Shown: piece by piece, positions 35,444 to 44,832 of the stretch
Numbering within the stretch: the stretch's first letter is position 1
How the letters are laid out: every line of letters starts with the position of its first letter
Assembly (NCBI GenBank): GCA_947246015.1
Contig: CAMXQE010000011.1
Location: 1-64,000 of the forward strand
DNA from: an uncultured Lachnospiraceae bacterium
GTDB lineage: Bacteria; Bacillota; Clostridia; Lachnospirales; Lachnospiraceae
Length of the DNA: 64,000 bases
Direction of reading: 5' to 3'
Notes under the pieces: generated by a model
Seen by the model: the letters and a program-made list of their open reading frames with translations, nothing else
Database searches by the model: none
Told to the model about the DNA's origin: nothing
Made by a program: the position numbers and the translations under genes

Positions 35444-37258
35444 TTAACCGAATGCATCCGCATACAGTCCCGCCTGTATCTTCCACATCGCCGCATACTT
35501 TCCATTCCTTCCGAGCAGTTCCTCATGGGTACCCGTCTCCACAATCCTTCCCTTTTCCATCATGTAAATACAGTCCGCATCCCGGACGGTGGACAGTCTG
35601 TGGGAAATGAAAATAACGGTCTTGTCCTTTGCAATCTCATTCAATTCCTGATTCAGCCGGTACTCCGCCAACGGGTCGAGGGCGCTGCTCGGCTCATCCA
35701 TAATAATCATATTCTGCTTTCGGTAAAGTGTGCGCGCAATGGCCACTTTCTGTGCTTCCCCGCCCGACAGATTTACCCCGTCTTTTTCAAATTCCGTGGT
35801 GAGCGGAGTCTTAATCTGATAGGACAGCCGATTGTCCTCCAGTGTAAAATGCGCGTCGTACAGCGCCTCTTCCACCCGGTAATTCTCCTCCCGGCTTCCG
35901 TCCTCCACATCCATCAGCACATTCTCCTTAAGGGTAGCCGCATAAATCTTAAAATCCTGAAACACGGAACCGATGCTGCGCCGGTATGCCATAACCTGAT
36001 AATCCTTAATATCCTTTCCATGATAACAGATTCTTCCCGCATCGGGATCATACAGACGCAATAACAGCTTTACCAGCGTCGTTTTGCCGGAACCGTTATA
36101 CCCTACCAGCGCGATTTTCTGCCCCGGCTTAACCGCAAGCGTCACATCCCTTAACACCTGCTGCCCGGAAAGATAACCGAAATCCACATGCTCCACCGCA
36201 AGACTGCCGCTTCCCTCCGGCACCTCCTCCCCCTTCTGTGAAGTGATGGTAGGTTCCATCTGTAAAAAATCCCTGATGCGGTAAATATAAGCCGAATTTT
36301 CCGCCACGGTCCGGAAACTGTTGATTACCAGTCTGATATTGCTGGAAGCCCGCCATACGCACGACCGGCTGGTGACGAGCTGTGCGCCTGTCAAAACCCG
36401 CAGTACAAGCATCTGATATAAAATGAGCGTCCAAATCGCGCCTTCTTTCGCGACACGGACTAAAACCCCCTCACGAAGCAGACTGTAAGCAAACAGCTGT
36501 TTCCCATATTTTTTATTAACCGCTTCTATTTTACGGTTTTCCTCCGCATAGTCGTTCCTGCACCTGTCCTTCATCTGCGGATACAGACGAAGCTCCCCGG
36601 CATAATCCGACAGGTAAAACACCCTGTTCCCGTACTCCCGCTTCTGCTCATGCGCAAGCCTCTCCATCCGTGCAGCCACCGTCTTTTTATTTTCCTGCGC
36701 AGCGCAGAATAATTCCAAAGGAAGCACAACCACCATAACAAGCAGCGCCATCGGATTGATATAGGCACAGTAAACCGTCGTGCAGACGATTCCCACAGAA
36801 CGCGCAATCATGGAATTTTCAAAAACCAGAAATCTGTCCAGACAGCGGTCCGTCTCCTCCGTCGCCAAAATAAAGTTCTCATAAAAATCCTTATCATCAT
36901 AGCAGGACAAATCAATCTCTTTCGCTTTCTCATAAATCTCCATCCGAAGCGCCTGATATAACGTCTGTCTGCCCCTGGGAAAGACATAATGTTTATAGAT
37001 GGCAAAGGTCACTGTAGAGACGGCAATCGCCGCCATCAGAATCCCCATACACCACAAAATCTTCCGAAAATCCCCGCCTTCCTCCGCTACGGTCAAAATA
37101 TAATTGGTCGTCCATGTAAATTCAAAAAAAATAGAAACCTGCAGCTTGATACTTTCAAACAGATGGAACGCCATAAACCCCGGCGCATTTTTAAAGCAAA
37201 ACTTTGTAAGATACCACTGCTGCGCAATCACCTGCTGCCATGTAAGCATTTCCTTCAT
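35444..37258 (-). CDS. ABC exporter (membrane and ATPase domains fused), second of a pair
   Basis: About 604 residues with membrane helices in residues 20-320 and an ATPase at about 360-600: Walker A VGYNGSGKTT, signature NLSGGEAQKVAIARTL, Walker B MIIMDEPSSALD, switch histidine in FISHRLSTV. No peptidase or other extra domain. It directly follows the exporter at 37336 and probably forms a heterodimer with it. The start (37258, MKEMLTWQQV) has GAGGAG 10 bases upstream. Confidence 0.9.
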   Translation of the reverse strand: MKEMLTWQQVIAQQWYLTKFCFKNAPGFMAFHLFESIKLQVSIFFEFTWTTNYILTVAEEGGDFRKILWCMGILMAAIAVSTVTFAIYKHYVFPRGRQTLYQALRMEIYEKAKEIDLSCYDDKDFYENFILATEETDRCLDRFLVFENSMIARSVGIVCTTVYCAYINPMALLVMVVVLPLELFCAAQENKKTVAARMERLAHEQKREYGNRVFYLSDYAGELRLYPQMKDRCRNDYAEENRKIEAVNKKYGKQLFAYSLLREGVLVRVAKEGAIWTLILYQMLVLRVLTGAQLVTSRSCVWRASSNIRLVINSFRTVAENSAYIYRIRDFLQMEPTITSQKGEEVPEGSGSLAVEHVDFGYLSGQQVLRDVTLAVKPGQKIALVGYNGSGKTTLVKLLLRLYDPDAGRICYHGKDIKDYQVMAYRRSIGSVFQDFKIYAATLKENVLMDVEDGSREENYRVEEALYDAHFTLEDNRLSYQIKTPLTTEFEKDGVNLSGGEAQKVAIARTLYRKQNMIIMDEPSSALDPLAEYRLNQELNEIAKDKTVIFISHRLSTVRDADCIYMMEKGRIVETGTHEELLGRNGKYAAMWKIQAGLYADAFG

Positions 37259-37278
37259 TTTATCCGTTCTCCTCCCCA

Positions 37279-37335
37279 GAGCGTATTTGAACATTCATTC
37301 CCGCCAGCTGCACGCCCTGTTTTGCAGCATGTTTG
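37279..37335. repeat. Dispersed palindromic element, copy 5 (degenerate)
   Basis: GAGCGTATTTGAACATTCAT, CCCGCCAGCTGCACGCC and GCAGCATGTTTG: the element core with several changes, lying between the two exporter genes. Confidence 0.55.
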
Positions 37336-39135
37336 TTAACCTTGGTAATTCTTTGCCTGCAGTCTGTACAGAGAAGCGTATTCCCCGTTCCTGTCCATCA
37401 GCTCACTATGCGGCCCCCGCTCTTTAATCCTGCCGTTTTTCAGATAAAAGACGATATCCGCATCGCGCACGGAGGACAGCCTGTGGGAAATAAAAAATAA
37501 AATCCTGCCCCTGCCGTATTCCTTGATATTTTCAAACAAATGATATTCCGCAATCGGGTCAAGCGCGCTGCTTGGCTCGTCAAACACCATAATCGGGCTG
37601 TCCTTCGCAAAGGCCCTGGCCGCCAGTATCTTCTGGTTCTGCCCGCCGGAAAAGACCACGCCCTCTTTGGAAAACTCACGGGTAAGAATCGTCTTTTCCC
37701 GTAACGGCTGCCTTTCCACCTCTTCATACATATCCGCAAGCTTAAGCGCCCGCTCTACCTTTTCCCTATCCTTCCCTTCATCCGTGTGCTGTCCCATCAG
37801 AATATTCTCTTCTATGGTATCCGCAAAAATCTTTCCGTTTTGAAAAGCCGTGGCAAACAAATCCCGGTAAGCTTTCACCTGATATTCCCGAATGTCAATC
37901 CCGTTCACCAGAATCCGTCCTTCAACCGGATCGTAAAGCCGCATGAGAAGCTTCATCAGCGTGCTTTTTCCGGCGCCGTTATACCCCGCCAGCGCCACGC
38001 TTTGATTCCCCCCGACCTTAAAATGAATATCCTTCAGCACATAACTCCCCTCTTTATACCCAAAGGAAACATGTTCAAACTCCACCGAACGGATTGGAAG
38101 CTCCGGTATCAGTCCATCCTGATTCTCCGGAATTGCAGGCTCATACTCCAGAAAATGGCAGGTCTGTTCCAGATATAGTCCGTTTCTGACAACAGCCATC
38201 ACTGAATCCGCAAACCCAATCAGTGTCCATGTGTTGGAGTTCATCGTTGTCTGCATTACCGCCATCTGGGCAAATACCATAGTGCCGCTGACCAGCACCC
38301 GGTATCCGGCATAGAGCACTGCTCCCTCCTGCAGCAAAGTAAAAGTAAAATACTGAAACAGCCAGAACAGAATCATATTCCCCAAAGAATACCTCCCGAT
38401 TACCTTCCGGATTGCAGTGACCGCCCTGTCATACTGCTTTTTCAGAAGACGGAACACATGAGTCATCCGTATCTCCTTCGCATATTCACCCAAATGAATC
38501 GTGCGGTTCACGTAATCCGCCATTCTCTGGAATACGATATTCTCCTTTTCCATACGGAAAATGCGGCTGTTCAGTACGCCGTAAAATACAAAGTTCCCAA
38601 GAATCGGAAACAGAATAAACAATACCGCCAGACGGTCAATCTGGTAAATAATAGCCATCCCTCCAATCATCGCGACAAACCTCGCCAGAATCTGGCAGAC
38701 CCCCTCCAGAGTTTCCGGCAGCTTCACGTGGGCCTGGCTGACCGCCATCATATACTCATTGTAAAACCCGCTGTCCTCAAAGCACCGCATATCCACTTTA
38801 CATGCTTTGTCATACAGCATTCGGTTAATGCCGTCATACAGTTTCACATCCGTAACCGGTTTGACATAGTTCTCGAAAAAACGGCCGAATATCTCAAGCA
38901 GCGCCTGCAGCGCAACAACGCTCCAGACATACAGCATCATTTTTTCAAAAGAAGTACGTTTCATCGCCATGTCCAAAATAAAACGAATCAGTACGCAGGA
39001 CACAATCAGCCAGTCTACATACACGAATGCCCAGTGTAAAAATTCCAGAATAACGCGTTTTCTGCTGATTTTCCATCCGGTTTTCAATGCAAATTTACAG
39101 GATGAAAATGTTCTGTATAAAAAACCTTCCTTCAT
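37336..39135 (-). CDS. ABC exporter (membrane and ATPase domains fused), first of a pair
   Basis: About 600 residues. Six-helix membrane domain, then an ATPase with Walker A AGYNGAGKSTLMK, signature VVFSGGQNQKILAARAF (Phe for the usual Leu), Walker B IMVFDEPSSALD and FISHRLSSV. The start at 39135 (MKEGFLYRTF) follows GGAGGAG. The pair faces a LytTR regulator and GHKL kinase across a 443-base gap holding LytTR-like boxes, so export of a peptide or antimicrobial under that two-component system is plausible. No precursor peptide gene was recognised. Confidence 0.9.
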   Translation of the reverse strand: MKEGFLYRTFSSCKFALKTGWKISRKRVILEFLHWAFVYVDWLIVSCVLIRFILDMAMKRTSFEKMMLYVWSVVALQALLEIFGRFFENYVKPVTDVKLYDGINRMLYDKACKVDMRCFEDSGFYNEYMMAVSQAHVKLPETLEGVCQILARFVAMIGGMAIIYQIDRLAVLFILFPILGNFVFYGVLNSRIFRMEKENIVFQRMADYVNRTIHLGEYAKEIRMTHVFRLLKKQYDRAVTAIRKVIGRYSLGNMILFWLFQYFTFTLLQEGAVLYAGYRVLVSGTMVFAQMAVMQTTMNSNTWTLIGFADSVMAVVRNGLYLEQTCHFLEYEPAIPENQDGLIPELPIRSVEFEHVSFGYKEGSYVLKDIHFKVGGNQSVALAGYNGAGKSTLMKLLMRLYDPVEGRILVNGIDIREYQVKAYRDLFATAFQNGKIFADTIEENILMGQHTDEGKDREKVERALKLADMYEEVERQPLREKTILTREFSKEGVVFSGGQNQKILAARAFAKDSPIMVFDEPSSALDPIAEYHLFENIKEYGRGRILFFISHRLSSVRDADIVFYLKNGRIKERGPHSELMDRNGEYASLYRLQAKNYQG

Positions 39136-39264
39136 GACGTTCTCCTCCGCTTGAAACCTCTGTTGATTTCTCCGTCTGTGCGTTTCACGGTGCCGCCTGA
39201 AACCTTTGTCCGTTCCTTCTTTACAGCACCCGCTCAACTGCACGTCTGTATTGACTACGGGCAT

Positions 39265-39334
39265 AGTATAACACAAAAAATCCTGCACTCGTTTTACCTG
39301 TCCCCCAATTCCCCTTTTTTGTCCCTCAGTTCCC
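39265..39334 (-). promoter_or_regulatory. LytTR-type direct repeats upstream of the exporter promoter
   Basis: Two 15-base direct repeats on the minus strand, GGGAACTGAGGGACA (39334-39320) and GGGAATTGGGGGACA (39313-39299), differ at two positions and are 21 bases (two helical turns) apart, the usual geometry of LytTR binding sites. A -10 box TATACT follows at 39270-39265 with only a poor -35, as expected for an activated promoter. The remaining gap up to 39578 holds repeat copy 4 and no gene. Confidence 0.6.
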
Positions 39335-39421
39335 ATTGCATGTATCAGAAATTTAATCTATAACTAATAATAAGAATATCCTGGAGAAACCACGATATTC
39401 TTACCCTTTTGCACAATGCCG

Positions 39422-39456
39422 GAGCATGTTTAAAAATTGCTTTCTGCAGGATGACA
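39422..39456. repeat. Dispersed palindromic element, copy 4 (half)
   Basis: GAGCATGTTTAAAAATTGC followed by TTTCTGCAGGATG: one arm plus the internal TTTCTGC motif. Confidence 0.6.
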
Positions 39457-39578
39457 TCCCCGTCCGCGCCCTGTTTTGTCCAAACCTGACAGGCGCAGCG
39501 GGCTACGCTGCCTGAATTTATTCTTGCAAATATAAAAACTGACGTTTAAAATATAGGTACGGAGGAAAACAGATTACT

Positions 39579-40337
39579 ATGCTTCAAGTCGGAATCTGCG
39601 ATGATGAAACGCTTCTCTTAGATGAAATAAAAAAAATAACAGAGGACTGCCTGCAGCAACTGCGGACCTTTTCCATTCTGTCAACCTACACAGACGGAAA
39701 AGCTCTCTTCTACGACATTCAGGACGGCAAACGCTTTGACCTCCTGCTCCTCGACATAGAAATGCCCGGTCTTTCCGGGATGGAACTGGCGGAACGAATC
39801 CACGAACTTTTGCCCGACGCCCTGATGCTCTTTGTGACTGCCCACTATAAATATGCCGTGGACGCCTATGAGCTTCATATTTTCCGCTATATTCCCAAAA
39901 ACCAGCTAAGAGAAAGACTTTCCCATGCACTGAGGGACGCGGTTTCTCTTTTGGAAACCCAGAACACGGACTCCTATATTATCAGCAGCCAGAAGCACTT
40001 CGAACGGATTCCCCTGAAGGAAATCCTTTACATCGAAAAAAATGGGAAAAACGCTGTTTTTCACACTGCTGCAACTGGAAAAACGGTCGAAAGCCAGCCG
40101 GAAAATAATACACTCCGAACAAGATATATCCGCAAAACGCTGACAGAAATTTTTGAAGAGTTACATTCGGAAGAGTTTTATTTTATCGAACGGGGATATA
40201 TCGTGAACCTGCGGCATGTGACAGGAATCTCCCATACCGACTGTATCCTTGCAGACAGCACGCGTCTGCCAATCTCCCAAAACCGCCTGTCCGAATTTAA
40301 AAAAAGATTGAACAGATACTGGCGGGATAAGATTTGA
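39579..40337 (+). CDS. LytTR-family response regulator
   Basis: A 252-residue AgrA-like regulator. Receiver at 1-125 (ICDDETLLLDE, phospho-acceptor in LLLDIEMPGLSG, conserved YIPKNQ) and LytTR DNA-binding domain at 140-245 (IPLKEILYIEKNGK, FYFIERGYIVNLRHVTGI). GGAGG precedes the start by 13 bases. The next gene is a GHKL-type kinase. Direct repeats before the divergent exporter operon are the likely target. Confidence 0.93.
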   Translation: MLQVGICDDETLLLDEIKKITEDCLQQLRTFSILSTYTDGKALFYDIQDGKRFDLLLLDIEMPGLSGMELAERIHELLPDALMLFVTAHYKYAVDAYELHIFRYIPKNQLRERLSHALRDAVSLLETQNTDSYIISSQKHFERIPLKEILYIEKNGKNAVFHTAATGKTVESQPENNTLRTRYIRKTLTEIFEELHSEEFYFIERGYIVNLRHVTGISHTDCILADSTRLPISQNRLSEFKKRLNRYWRDKI

Positions 40338-40458
40338 CAGCATATTTGCACAAAAACTTTATTTTCACAGGAACTTTATCTTCACAAAAATTTCAAAGAC
40401 AGCGTACCGGCTTGTTACCCGCGAAAGCCAGACAGACAAATCGAAGAGAAGAGATATC

Positions 40459-41130
40459 ATGCTGCAGACACGTAAAAATAAAATCCGTTTTTTAGAGAGA
40501 AAAAATCAGGTACTGGAAGAAAACTACCATCTCCTCACCGACCTTTACCAAAAAAATGAACGCCTGTACCACGATATGAATCATCACTTACAGATGATTT
40601 ACCACTTTGCAGAAAAGAATCACATTTCCGAAATTGCGGAATACGTCAACTCCATCAGCACACCCGTCAACGAGCTGTCCAACATGACCTGGAGCGGCGT
40701 CGATATCGTGGATGCCATTTTGAACCACACCGTCCTTGATGCGCAAAGACAGGGTATCGAAATAGACGTAAATGCGGAATACCCGCGGGACTGCAATATC
40801 ACCCCGGATGATTTGTGCGTGATTTTATTTAATTTACTGGACAACGCCATGGAAGCCTGCCTGCGATATATGCGGCAGACTGACAGCCCGCCGTGCATTG
40901 AAGTGACGCTGCGCAGAATCCATCAGTTTCTGATTATTAAAATAAAAAATCCCTGCGTTCCGCCCCGTAAACTGTTCGGACTCTTTCCCACCACCAAGAC
41001 TGACGCCCGCCACCACGGAATCGGTCTGCGCAATGTCAGGGAAAAAGTGGAGAAATATAACGGCAGTCTGGAATTTGAAATAAAAGATGATGCGTTCACC
41101 GTGACTGCATTGTTATTTTTTCAAACATAA
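40459..41130 (+). CDS. GHKL histidine kinase lacking a membrane sensor
   Basis: A 223-residue protein starting with a coiled coil (RFLERKNQVLEENYHLL), a phospho-acceptor helix (ERLYHDMNHHLQMIYH) and an AgrC-like ATPase (NLLDNAMEAC as N box, HHGIGLRNVREKVEKY as G box). Relatives carry about 200 residues of membrane sensor before this point; none is present. The same frame is open back through the 121-base gap into the LytTR gene but offers no membrane segment, suggesting an ancestral deletion. It would be cytoplasmic and needs another input. Confidence 0.88.
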   Translation: MLQTRKNKIRFLERKNQVLEENYHLLTDLYQKNERLYHDMNHHLQMIYHFAEKNHISEIAEYVNSISTPVNELSNMTWSGVDIVDAILNHTVLDAQRQGIEIDVNAEYPRDCNITPDDLCVILFNLLDNAMEACLRYMRQTDSPPCIEVTLRRIHQFLIIKIKNPCVPPRKLFGLFPTTKTDARHHGIGLRNVREKVEKYNGSLEFEIKDDAFTVTALLFFQT

Positions 41131-41257
41131 CCGGAGCATATCATATAGAACTCATACCCCAAATACCAGGAGTGATAAGGGGCCCCCGCAAGTTTGTGTC
41201 TGCGCTGCATCCGCAAACTTGATATGCGCAAAAAGCAGCGCAGGAATGAGGTAAACC

Positions 41258-42481
41258 ATGCTGGCAGTTTTATTATCCCCATTTTATATACTGATTCATA
41301 TTTATATTGCCCGATGGCTGATTCTCTGGCTGAAAGAATGCCGGACTGTCTTTTTTCCAAACCGGCGCTTCACACCCCGGCTTTATCCCCTTTTCTTCAT
41401 TCTGTACCTGTTTCCCGCCACCGCCGCGGCCGCAGGCTTCTTCCTTCCGGCCGGAACAGTCCGGCGTTTCTTTGTCCTGACAGGATATTACTGGTTCGGC
41501 ATTCTGCTTTACCTGATTCCGGCAGTCCTGTCGGCCGATGCCCTCCGCCTGTTTTGGAAAAACCACGAAATACGCAGAAAAATAAATCCGCAAAGCCGGA
41601 AATACCATAGCGTCTTCGCATGGTCCGGATTATGCTGTCTCCTCATTTCTTCCATACTCTGCATCTATGGTACAGTCAACGCCGGAATCATCCGCACAGC
41701 GAGATACGAAGCAGCGATTGAAAAAAGCGCGGGAACACTGAATCAGATGAAAGTAATCCTGATTGCCGATTTACACCTGGGATACAACACGGACCGCGGT
41801 CAAATCCGGCGGCTGGTATCCAAAATCAACAAAGAAAATCCCGATTTAGTCATCATTGCCGGAGATATCTTCGACAACGAATACGAAGCCTTACAGGAAC
41901 CGGAAGAATTGATTTCCGCTTTGCGGGAAATCCAAAGCCGGTACGGTGTTTATGCCTGCTACGGAAACCACGATATCGAAGAAAAGATTCTGGCCGGTTT
42001 TACCTTCGGAGGCAGCAGCCGCGCAAAACAGAGTGATATCCGGATGGATGAATTTCTGGAAAAAGCGGGAATCACACTACTCCGTGACGAATCCGTACTG
42101 ATTGCGGACAGCCTCTATCTATACGGCCGTCCCGACAGAAACCGCCCCGGCCGCGGAATTGAAGTCCGGAAAACGCCGGTGGAAATCACCGCCGGAATGG
42201 ACCTGTCAAAGCCGGTTTTCGTCATCGACCATCAGCCTGCTGAACTAAAAGAACTGGCCGATGCCGGAGTTGATATAGATTTCAGCGGCCACACACACGA
42301 CGGACAGATGTTTCCCGGAAACCTGCTCATGCGCCTGCTATGGGAAAACTCCTGCGGCTATTTGAAAAAAGGCGCCATGCACAGCATCGTCACCTCCGGC
42401 GTAGGTGTCTTCGGCCCCAATATGCGGGTCGGTACGGCTTCCGAAATCTGTGTCATCACAGTGACGTTCAAAACTGATTAA
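41258..42481 (+). CDS. Membrane-anchored calcineurin-like metallophosphoesterase
   Basis: A 407-residue protein with several transmembrane helices in residues 1-150 and a phosphoesterase domain from about 160: IADLHLG, IAGDIFDNE, CYGNHDIE, VIDHQPAE, SGHTHDGQMFPG, which supply the two-metal site. Similar to the YkuE/YaeI group acting on lipid-linked phosphates. The 127-base gap upstream contains a CAAGTTTG/CAAACTTG hairpin. Confidence 0.9.
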   Translation: MLAVLLSPFYILIHIYIARWLILWLKECRTVFFPNRRFTPRLYPLFFILYLFPATAAAAGFFLPAGTVRRFFVLTGYYWFGILLYLIPAVLSADALRLFWKNHEIRRKINPQSRKYHSVFAWSGLCCLLISSILCIYGTVNAGIIRTARYEAAIEKSAGTLNQMKVILIADLHLGYNTDRGQIRRLVSKINKENPDLVIIAGDIFDNEYEALQEPEELISALREIQSRYGVYACYGNHDIEEKILAGFTFGGSSRAKQSDIRMDEFLEKAGITLLRDESVLIADSLYLYGRPDRNRPGRGIEVRKTPVEITAGMDLSKPVFVIDHQPAELKELADAGVDIDFSGHTHDGQMFPGNLLMRLLWENSCGYLKKGAMHSIVTSGVGVFGPNMRVGTASEICVITVTFKTD

Positions 42482-42519
42482 CCAAAGCTCCGGCCGGATG
42501 ACGCATTAGAATGCATTAG

Positions 42520-42581
42520 AAAATTCATTCCCGCAAATCGGAATAACATCTTGCAGAAAGCAAATTTCAAACACGCTCTAA
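42520..42581. repeat. Dispersed palindromic element, copy 3
   Basis: AAATTCATTCCCGCAAATCG, then TTGCAGAAAGCAAATTTCAA and ACACGCTCTAA. The right arm supplies the last codons and stop of the dipeptidase gene. Confidence 0.8.
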
Positions 42582-43580
42582 CACCTCCTCATACACTCTC
42601 AATACATTCCGGCAAAAGATTTTCTCCACCTCGTCCTCCGACAATCCGCACTTTTGCAGCGCATCGGCAAGGAGAGGCATATAAGAGCAGTCCGGCAGCT
42701 GCGCGTGTCCGTCAATGCCGTCAAAATCGCTTCCCAGACCGAGACAGTCAATACCGCCGACACGTATGATATGTTTTGCATGTTCCGTAATTGCGGCAAT
42801 TGTCCCAGGATTCATCATTCCATCTGACACCTTTGTCAGAAAATCAGGATAGAAATTCAATCCCATAACGCCGCCCCGCTCCGCCAGTTTCCTTATCATA
42901 TCATCCGTCAGATTCCGCCTGCTTGGACAAATTGCCCGTGCATTGGAATGACTCGCCACAAAAGGCTTCTCTGTCACCTCCAGCACATCATAAAACCCCT
43001 CGTCCGACAGATGGGATACATCCACAATCATCCCTATCCGCTCCATCTCCGCTGCAAATTCCCTTCCCTTCTCCGTCAATCCCCTTCCTTCATCCATCCC
43101 TTCCTTCCAAATCCCCTCTGCGCCATTCTTCCGTCCCGCCGCATCCAAAGCCGGATACCCGATTTCATTCGCATAATTCCAGGTCAGCGTCATCATCCGC
43201 ACCCCCAGCCGGTACAAAATCCTCAAAAATGCCAATTCCCCCTTACACGCACCGCCCTCCTCCACCGTCAGAAGCGCCGACATCTTCCCCATCCTCCGGT
43301 TCCTCTCTATATCCGCAAAACAAAAAACCGGCGCTATCACATCCGCGTTTGCCTCCAGTTCCGCATAATACAAATCCGCCATCCCCAACACTTCCTCCAA
43401 CAGATTCTTCCCCTTCCCCACATCCACAAACAAAGCAAAATTCTGCAGCAAAGCTCCCCCCTTCTCCATCCTCCGCAAATCCACATGGCCCCCATTCGCC
43501 CGCAGACCCTCCTGCCTCCCCCTCTCCCTCTCCCCATACAACCTCGAAACCGTATCACAATGCATATCCACATACCCCAT
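42567..43580 (-). CDS. Membrane-dipeptidase family (M19) zinc dipeptidase
   Basis: About 337 residues. Cleaves dipeptides. Zinc and active-site segments are present: DMHCDTVSRL near residue 6, TVEEGGACKGE, DVSHLSD, ASHSNARAICPSRRNLTDDM, and LGSDFDGIDGH. The start at 43580 (MGYVDMHCDT) follows AAGGAG by 9 bases, and the conserved DxHxD sits right at the N-terminus as in relatives. Cytosolic, no signal peptide. The stop codon lies in a dispersed repeat. Confidence 0.92.
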   Translation of the reverse strand: MGYVDMHCDTVSRLYGERERGRQEGLRANGGHVDLRRMEKGGALLQNFALFVDVGKGKNLLEEVLGMADLYYAELEANADVIAPVFCFADIERNRRMGKMSALLTVEEGGACKGELAFLRILYRLGVRMMTLTWNYANEIGYPALDAAGRKNGAEGIWKEGMDEGRGLTEKGREFAAEMERIGMIVDVSHLSDEGFYDVLEVTEKPFVASHSNARAICPSRRNLTDDMIRKLAERGGVMGLNFYPDFLTKVSDGMMNPGTIAAITEHAKHIIRVGGIDCLGLGSDFDGIDGHAQLPDCSYMPLLADALQKCGLSEDEVEKIFCRNVLRVYEEVLERV

Positions 43581-43634
43581 CACACCCACTCCTTCCATCC
43601 ATCACTTACACCCCCAACAACTCCGCACTCCCAT

Positions 43635-44410
43635 TTATATCCCCACCTGCATTCCCTCATACCACCTGCATTCCTTCACCCACATCCTCTCCCGCCATGC
43701 GCATCCCTCCCCCGCCCGCTCTTTATAATCCATGAAATGCTGCCTTAATATGCTCTGATCCATTTCCTCCTGCGGCATACAAAGAAATACGCCACAGGCT
43801 GCATCTGCAGTCCGTCGTTTTGGGCTTTTCATAAGCTCAAGCAGGTACTCTGTATCCCATTCACGTATCAGCGCACGCATTCCCTGTATGGCAGGCACTG
43901 CCCGCTTCACAAGCTCCTCATTGTCGGATACGACAAATTGTAAAAGACTCTTGTATATATTTTGTGCCTCTGTCCCCGTCTGCCGGTCTGCAAGTCCCTC
44001 CGCCGCAAAAAAATTTCTCCTGTCGGCAGTTCCGCCGCTTCCTCGTGTTTTCTCAAAGACACCGCCAGAAATCCGCTGTTATCGCAGGCCACTGCCATAC
44101 GTGTCGTCTCATACCACTTTGCACTCCTGGGGCGCTCCAGTACCCATTTTTCTGCCCCGCCAGGCTCCATTTCACTGATATACTTTCCGGCCAGATATTC
44201 CCCTGTCCAAGCAGTCCCGCCACATCCATCAGCGACAGCCATATTACTTTTTGCTCTTGATGAGCGGCTGTCATCCGCCTGCAACAGTAAATAGCAAGTT
44301 CCACTTTTTGATAAATGTATTCTACCCCAAAGCATCACAAAAGTATCTTTACAAAGCAAAAGCATCTCAATCGATAACGAGTAAAAATTATATAAGATTC
44401 CCGACCACAT
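43635..44410 (-). pseudogene. PP2C-type phosphatase-like gene, frameshifted
   Basis: The upstream frame contains NMAVADGCGGTAWTGEYLAG and MAVACDNSGFLAVSLRKHE, which resemble the metal-binding segments of PP2C phosphatases. A run of seven T on the minus strand (near 44010) separates this from the continuing frame RRNFFAAEGLADRQTG, then QNIYKSLLQFVVSDNEELV and KRAVPAIQGMRALIREWD, down to 43635. Neither frame alone makes a complete domain. Family assignment is tentative. Confidence 0.5.
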
Positions 44411-44657
44411 AAGAATTCAGAAAATAAGCATCCGTTCTGTTTGTCAAACATACTTCTTGGCTTGGGTCTATAATTATTTTGTATTCTTCTGTGGCAAATA
44501 CCCTCACGTTCCCCATTTTGGGAGTACAATCTTCCAATTTATTTGAAAAAACAATGTATGTCTCCACACCGTCCCCCTTTTTTATACTTTTACCTGTTTT
44601 TTTCGTCCATATGAAATTTAATTTTGTTTGATTCCTTCTTACAGGATCTTCATTCAT
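44388..44657 (-). CDS. Hypothetical protein downstream of the TOPRIM/AAA pair
   Basis: An 89-residue protein (MNEDPVRRNQTKLNFIWTKK ... YFLNSYVVGNLI) with no recognised family and no membrane segment. It overlaps the small ORF upstream by ATGA-type coupling, so it may be the last gene of the ATPase/TOPRIM transcript. Confidence 0.5.
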   Translation of the reverse strand: MNEDPVRRNQTKLNFIWTKKTGKSIKKGDGVETYIVFSNKLEDCTPKMGNVRVFATEEYKIIIDPSQEVCLTNRTDAYFLNSYVVGNLI

Positions 44658-44736
44658 CTATCTCTGTTCTGAACTGTTTCTCCTGATCCAATTGTTGTAA
44701 TATATCTTCAATCGAAGCTTTCTTTAGAAAATGCAT
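44650..44736 (-). CDS. 28-residue small ORF, translationally coupled
   Basis: MHFLKKASIEDILQQLDQEK and QFRTEIDE, preceded by GAGAGG; its TGA overlaps the ATG of the next gene. The helix-like amphipathic composition and tight coupling favour a real small protein, but length makes this uncertain. Confidence 0.4.
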   Translation of the reverse strand: MHFLKKASIEDILQQLDQEKQFRTEIDE

Positions 44737-44832
44737 GCTCTAACCTCTCTGTACATGTGTGTATTCAATAATATTTTTGTCCGTTGCCTGTGTCAAAAAA
44801 GTCGGATATCCCAATTATATAATCTTTTTTCA

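Noticed and set aside
42923-43748. Two long plus-strand open frames opposite the dipeptidase gene
   Set aside because: Ser/Pro/His-rich products caused by codon use of the real minus-strand gene, whose zinc motifs are intact.
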